NCBI GenBank assembly: GCA_946479475.1
Contig: CAMLGG010000215.1
Location: 1-8,990, forward strand
DNA length: 8,990 bases
Direction of reading: 5' to 3'
From: an uncultured Ideonella sp.
GTDB lineage: Bacteria; Pseudomonadota; Gammaproteobacteria; Burkholderiales; Burkholderiaceae
Shown here: positions 6,708 through 8,990 of the stretch, piece by piece
Numbering within the stretch: position 1 is the first letter of the stretch
How the letters are laid out: each line of letters starts with the position of its first letter
The notes under the pieces: model-generated
Databases searched by the model: none
Seen by the model: only the letters and a program-made list of their open reading frames with translations
What the model was told of the DNA's origin: nothing
Program-made: the position numbers and the translations under genes

Positions 6708-7751
6708 TCAGGCCAGGCACCCCTCCAGGCCTTGCAACAGGATGTCCTTGGGCAGGTCGATGCCGATGAAGACCATCTTGCTGGTCTTCTTCTCGCCCGG
6801 GGCCCACTTCGGGCCCAGGTCGCTGCCCATGAGCTGGTGCACGCCCTGGAAGATGACCTTGCGGTCGCTGCCCTTGAGGTAGAGCACACCCTTGTAGCGC
6901 AGCATCTTCGGGCCGTAGACCTGCACGATGGCACCGAGGAAATCCTCGAGCTTGGCCGGGTTCAGCGGCTTGTCGGCGCGGAACACGAAGGACTTCACGT
7001 CGTCGTCGTGATGGTGGTGGTGCGGGTGGTCGCAGTGCTCGCCGTGCGCATGGTCGTGATCGTGGTCGTGATCATGGTCGTGCGCATGGCCGTCGCCTTC
7101 GAGGAACTCGGGGTCGATGTCGAGCTTGGCGTTGAGGTTGAAGCCCTTGAGGTCGAATACCGAGGACAGCGGCACGTCGCCGAAGTTGACGCGGCGCTGC
7201 GGGGCGCGCGGGTTCATGTGCTTGAGGCGGTGCACCAGGTCGTCGACCGCGACCTCGTCGACCAGGTCGGTCTTGCTGATGAAGATCTGGTCGGCGAAGC
7301 CCACCTGGCGACGGGCCTCCTGGCGGGTGTCGAGCTGGTCGTTGGCGTGCTTGGCGTCGACCAGGGTGAGGATGGAGTCGAGCAGATAGCTCTCCGCCAC
7401 TTCATCGTCCATGAAGAAGGTCTGTGCGACAGGGCCGGGGTCGGCCAGGCCGGTGGTCTCGATGACCACGCGCTCGAAATCCAGCTCGCCCTTGCGGCGC
7501 CGCGCGGCCAGGTCGGCCAGCGTGGAACGCAGATCCTCGCGGATGGTGCAGCAGACGCAGCCGTTGCTCATCTGGATCACCTGCTCCTTGCTCTCGGTGA
7601 CCAGGATGTCGGTGTCGATGTTCTCCTCGCCGAACTCGTTCTCGATGACGGCGATCTTCTGCCCGTGCGCCTCGGTCAGCACCCGCTTGAGCAGGGTGGT
7701 CTTGCCGGAGCCGAGGAAGCCGGTGAGGATGGTGGCGGGAATCAGGGACAT
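6708..7751 (-). CDS. CobW/G3E-family GTPase, putative metal chaperone
   Basis: 347 residues, cytoplasmic. The G3E motifs are complete: Walker A GFLGSGKT at 11-18, GCVCC at 64-68 with the Cys-x-Cys-Cys metal site of the YjiA/ZNG1/CobW group, Walker B ETTG at 98-101, and the base-recognition SKTD at 159-162. A His/Asp-rich loop at 221-248 probably binds metal ions. The CobW C-terminal domain follows at about 252-345 (YGPKMLRYKGVLYL at 279-292). Family knowledge: these GTPases deliver zinc or cobalt to client proteins; the exact metal and client are not shown here, and involvement in cobalamin synthesis is not supported by the neighbours. The start MSLIPATILTGFLG at 7751 is standard for the family, although the preceding bases are pyrimidine-rich with no Shine-Dalgarno. 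dksA follows after 127 bases, with a probable promoter between them, and ybeX is divergent. No Zur-like AT-rich dyad is seen upstream. Confidence 0.92.
   Translation of the reverse strand: MSLIPATILTGFLGSGKTTLLKRVLTEAHGQKIAVIENEFGEENIDTDILVTESKEQVIQMSNGCVCCTIREDLRSTLADLAARRRKGELDFERVVIETTGLADPGPVAQTFFMDDEVAESYLLDSILTLVDAKHANDQLDTRQEARRQVGFADQIFISKTDLVDEVAVDDLVHRLKHMNPRAPQRRVNFGDVPLSSVFDLKGFNLNAKLDIDPEFLEGDGHAHDHDHDHDHDHAHGEHCDHPHHHHHDDDVKSFVFRADKPLNPAKLEDFLGAIVQVYGPKMLRYKGVLYLKGSDRKVIFQGVHQLMGSDLGPKWAPGEKKTSKMVFIGIDLPKDILLQGLEGCLA
7051..7089 (-). repeat. 12-bp tandem repeat coding for His/Asp metal loop
   Basis: On the + strand the unit TGGTCGTGATCG occurs at 7051-7062, TGGTCGTGATCA at 7063-7074 and TGGTCGTGCGCA at 7075-7086, with a further TGG. 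On the coding strand each unit encodes alternating His and Asp. Being a multiple of three, it could gain or lose units by slippage without breaking the frame, changing the length of the metal-binding loop. Confidence 0.75.
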
Positions 7752-7993
7752 GGCGGGGCGAGGAAGGGGCGAGGAGGAAGGGTCGAGCCTCTGGAACTCT
7801 TGGAATTCCGGCGCGTCGGCAGCGCGGCCCGCCCCGGGCGACGTTGCGGGGCATGGACTCTGGAACAGCGCCGATGCCCTGTCAAGCGGCAGGGCATGGC
7901 ACGCCGGTGCCGGTGAAATGAGGGCGCCGGCCGAGGATTCAAGCGCGCAGGCCATCGGGTATCCTTGACGCTCCTGTCATTTGCGGCACCCTC
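7752..7993. other. Divergent spacer between cobW and ybeX
   Basis: 242 bases without a convincing gene. It holds the cobW promoter candidate described separately and CTCTGGAAC repeated directly at 7789-7797 and 7858-7866. A TATCCT at 7960-7965 is a plausible -10 for ybeX in Burkholderiales style, with no good -35. The frame of cobW stays open upstream to 7955, but its translation is low-complexity and unlike the conserved family start, so I do not count it. Confidence 0.5.
7857..7897 (-). promoter_or_regulatory. Putative cobW promoter with operator-like inverted repeat
   Basis: Reading the - strand, a consensus -35 TTGACA (7885-7880) is followed after 17 bases by CAGAGT (7862-7857), a weak -10 with three of six matches. 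The -35 lies inside a perfect inverted repeat, ATGCCCTG (7897-7890) and CAGGGCAT (7881-7874), with 8 bases between the arms. A protein bound there would block the -35. The start would be near 7850, leaving a leader of about 100 bases before cobW. The repeat is clear; promoter use and the regulator are unproven. Confidence 0.4.
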
Positions 7994-8929
7994 GTGTCCG
8001 ATCCCCAGCCATCCCGGCCCGCCGGCCCGGCCCGCAAGGGCCACGCCTCGCACCATCATCGCGGCACCCCTGCCGAAGCGCCCGAGCGGGCGGACAAGCG
8101 CACCCTGTTCGAGAGGCTGGTGGAGTTCATCTCGCCCGGCCCCGATTCGAAGGACGAACTGATCGAGACCCTGGCCGACGCCGAGCAGCGCGAACTCATC
8201 GAGCCGCAGTCGCGCGCCATGCTCGAGGGCGTGCTCCGCATGGCCGACATGGTCGCTGGCGACGTGATGGTCGCCGCGCCCAGGATGGACCTGCTGGACA
8301 TCGATGCACCGTACGACGAGTTGCTGGCCGTGGTGATCGACACCGGCCATTCACGTTTCCCGGTCACCGAGGGCACGCGCGACAACATCATCGGCATCCT
8401 GCTGGCCAAGGACCTGCTCAAGCTGCAGCGCGCGCCGGAGCTGAACCTGCGCACCCTGCTGCGGCCCGCGGTCTTCGTGCCCGAGAGCAAGGGGCTGAAC
8501 GAGCTGCTGCGCGACTTCCGCACCAACCGAAACCACCTGGCGATCGTGATCGACGAGTTCGGCAACACCGCCGGGCTCCTGACGATCGAGGACGTGCTGG
8601 AAGAGATCGTCGGCGAGATCGAGGACGAGTTCGACGAGGCCGACGCCACCGACGCCGTCTACACCCTGGCCGACGGCAGCCACCGCGTGGCCGGCGACGC
8701 GTCCATCGGCTCGGTGAACGAGGCCTTCGGCGTCGCGCTGCCCGACGAGGATTTCGACACCATTGGCGGCCTGATCGCGCATGAGCTGGGGCGGGTGCCT
8801 CGGCGAGGCGAGTCGGTCGAGGTGGCCAACCTCAAGTTCTCGGTGATGCTGACGCGCGGCGGCGCGGTGCGCTGGTTCAAGGTGCAGCGCCTGCCCAGGC
8901 CGGCCGACGCGGCCGAAGCCGAGGCGTGA
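7994..8929 (+). CDS. ybeX: CorC/YbeX-family CBS-domain protein
   Basis: 311 residues, soluble, starting at GTG 7994. It matches E. coli YbeX (sometimes called CorC) over nearly its whole length. RDMLEGV-type helix residues appear as RAMLEGVLRMAD at 74-85, CBS domain 1 is at about 88-145 (HSRFPV at 119-124), and CBS domain 2 at about 152-210 with IDEFGNTAGLLTIEDVLEE at 186-204. The acidic hinge VGEIEDEFDE is at 206-215, and the CorC_HlyC C-terminal domain at about 226-300 with DTIGGL at 255-260. CBS pairs bind adenosyl nucleotides. The family has been linked to magnesium/cobalt efflux and to ribosome metabolism; which applies here is not decided by sequence. No membrane domain is present. The N-terminal 1-35 is a polar, His-containing tail. 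It overlaps lnt by 4 bases, the same order as in E. coli, but ybeY and phoH-like ybeZ are not upstream. No Shine-Dalgarno is visible. Confidence 0.9.
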   Translation: MSDPQPSRPAGPARKGHASHHHRGTPAEAPERADKRTLFERLVEFISPGPDSKDELIETLADAEQRELIEPQSRAMLEGVLRMADMVAGDVMVAAPRMDLLDIDAPYDELLAVVIDTGHSRFPVTEGTRDNIIGILLAKDLLKLQRAPELNLRTLLRPAVFVPESKGLNELLRDFRTNRNHLAIVIDEFGNTAGLLTIEDVLEEIVGEIEDEFDEADATDAVYTLADGSHRVAGDASIGSVNEAFGVALPDEDFDTIGGLIAHELGRVPRRGESVEVANLKFSVMLTRGGAVRWFKVQRLPRPADAAEAEA

Positions 8930-8990
8930 GGCGCCCGGGCCCGTGGCCGCTGGCGATGCTGGCGGCCGGTGCGCTGCACACGGCTTCCTT
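8926..8990 (+). CDS. lnt: Apolipoprotein N-acyltransferase, N-terminal fragment
   Basis: Twenty-one codons lie in the window and the gene continues past the right edge. The GTG at 8926 overlaps the ybeX stop as GTGA, a typical translational-coupling arrangement. The peptide starts MRRPGPWPLAMLAAGALHTAS, a short basic stretch then a hydrophobic segment, like the first membrane helix of Lnt. Family knowledge: Lnt is an inner-membrane enzyme that adds the third acyl chain to the N-terminal cysteine of lipoproteins. The call depends mainly on the ybeX-lnt gene order, since no catalytic residue is within the window. Confidence 0.75.
   Translation, partial: MRRPGPWPLAMLAAGALHTAS

Noticed and set aside
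7012..7096. Repeats resembling a CRISPR or regulatory array
   Set aside because: Units are 12 bp, in frame and encode the His/Asp loop of the CobW protein; no spacers.
6699..7916. 405-codon + strand open frame opposite cobW
   Set aside because: Val/Val-rich run arises from the antisense of the His/Asp repeat; no protein family likeness.
7752..7993. Zur box upstream of cobW
   Set aside because: No AT-rich dyad of the GTTATA/TATAAC type is present; the only clear repeat there is GC-rich and unlike Zur sites.

Overview
The window comes from a high-GC betaproteobacterial chromosome, most likely order Burkholderiales. The protein sequences look closest to what I remember of the Rubrivivax / Leptothrix / Ideonella / Comamonadaceae area, but no species can be named from this window. 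Supporting signs are an IcmF-type fused isobutyryl-CoA mutase, a type III pantothenate kinase, a DksA whose core resembles Burkholderia DksA, and an HslV with a short propeptide before its catalytic threonine. It reads as core chromosome. I see no mobile element, tRNA, rRNA, CRISPR array or prophage, and no compositional break.

Layout. (1) 1-321: the 5' end of icmF, reading left off the window, and a 161-base divergent spacer with a striking 24-bp perfect palindrome that looks like the operator of a catabolic regulator. (2) 322-1089: coaX on the + strand, overlapping the convergent channel gene by 54 bases. (3) 1036-7751: six genes in a row on the - strand. In order of transcription they are a His-rich CobW/G3E GTPase, dksA, a large double-STAS protein, hslV, hslU, and a six-helix potassium channel. 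The spacers from dksA to hslU are 32, 29 and 16 bases, so dksA-STAS-hslV-hslU is probably one transcript. cobW and dksA appear to have their own promoters, and the channel follows hslU after 65 bases. (4) 7752-7993: a divergent spacer with the putative cobW promoter and an inverted repeat over its -35 box. (5) 7994-8990: a CorC/YbeX-type CBS protein on the + strand, overlapping the start of lnt by 4 bases; lnt runs off the right edge.

How the genes fit together. HslU and HslV form the two-component ATP-dependent protease and sit downstream of the stringent-response factor DksA, so the central cluster mixes transcriptional and proteolytic stress control. The cobW product is probably a metal (zinc?) chaperone. 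It lies just upstream of a DksA that has lost three of the four zinc-finger cysteines. The STAS protein between dksA and hslV is the least understood gene here. coaX (coenzyme A synthesis), icmF (branched acyl-CoA metabolism) and ybeX-lnt (envelope lipoprotein maturation) are neighbours without an obvious link.

I did not find a clearly new multi-gene system. The observations most worth following are a hairpin that encloses the hslV start codon, the double-STAS protein whose STAS domains lack the usual phospho-acceptor motif, the icmF palindrome, and the DksA with a long Lys/Ala/Pro-rich N-terminal extension.
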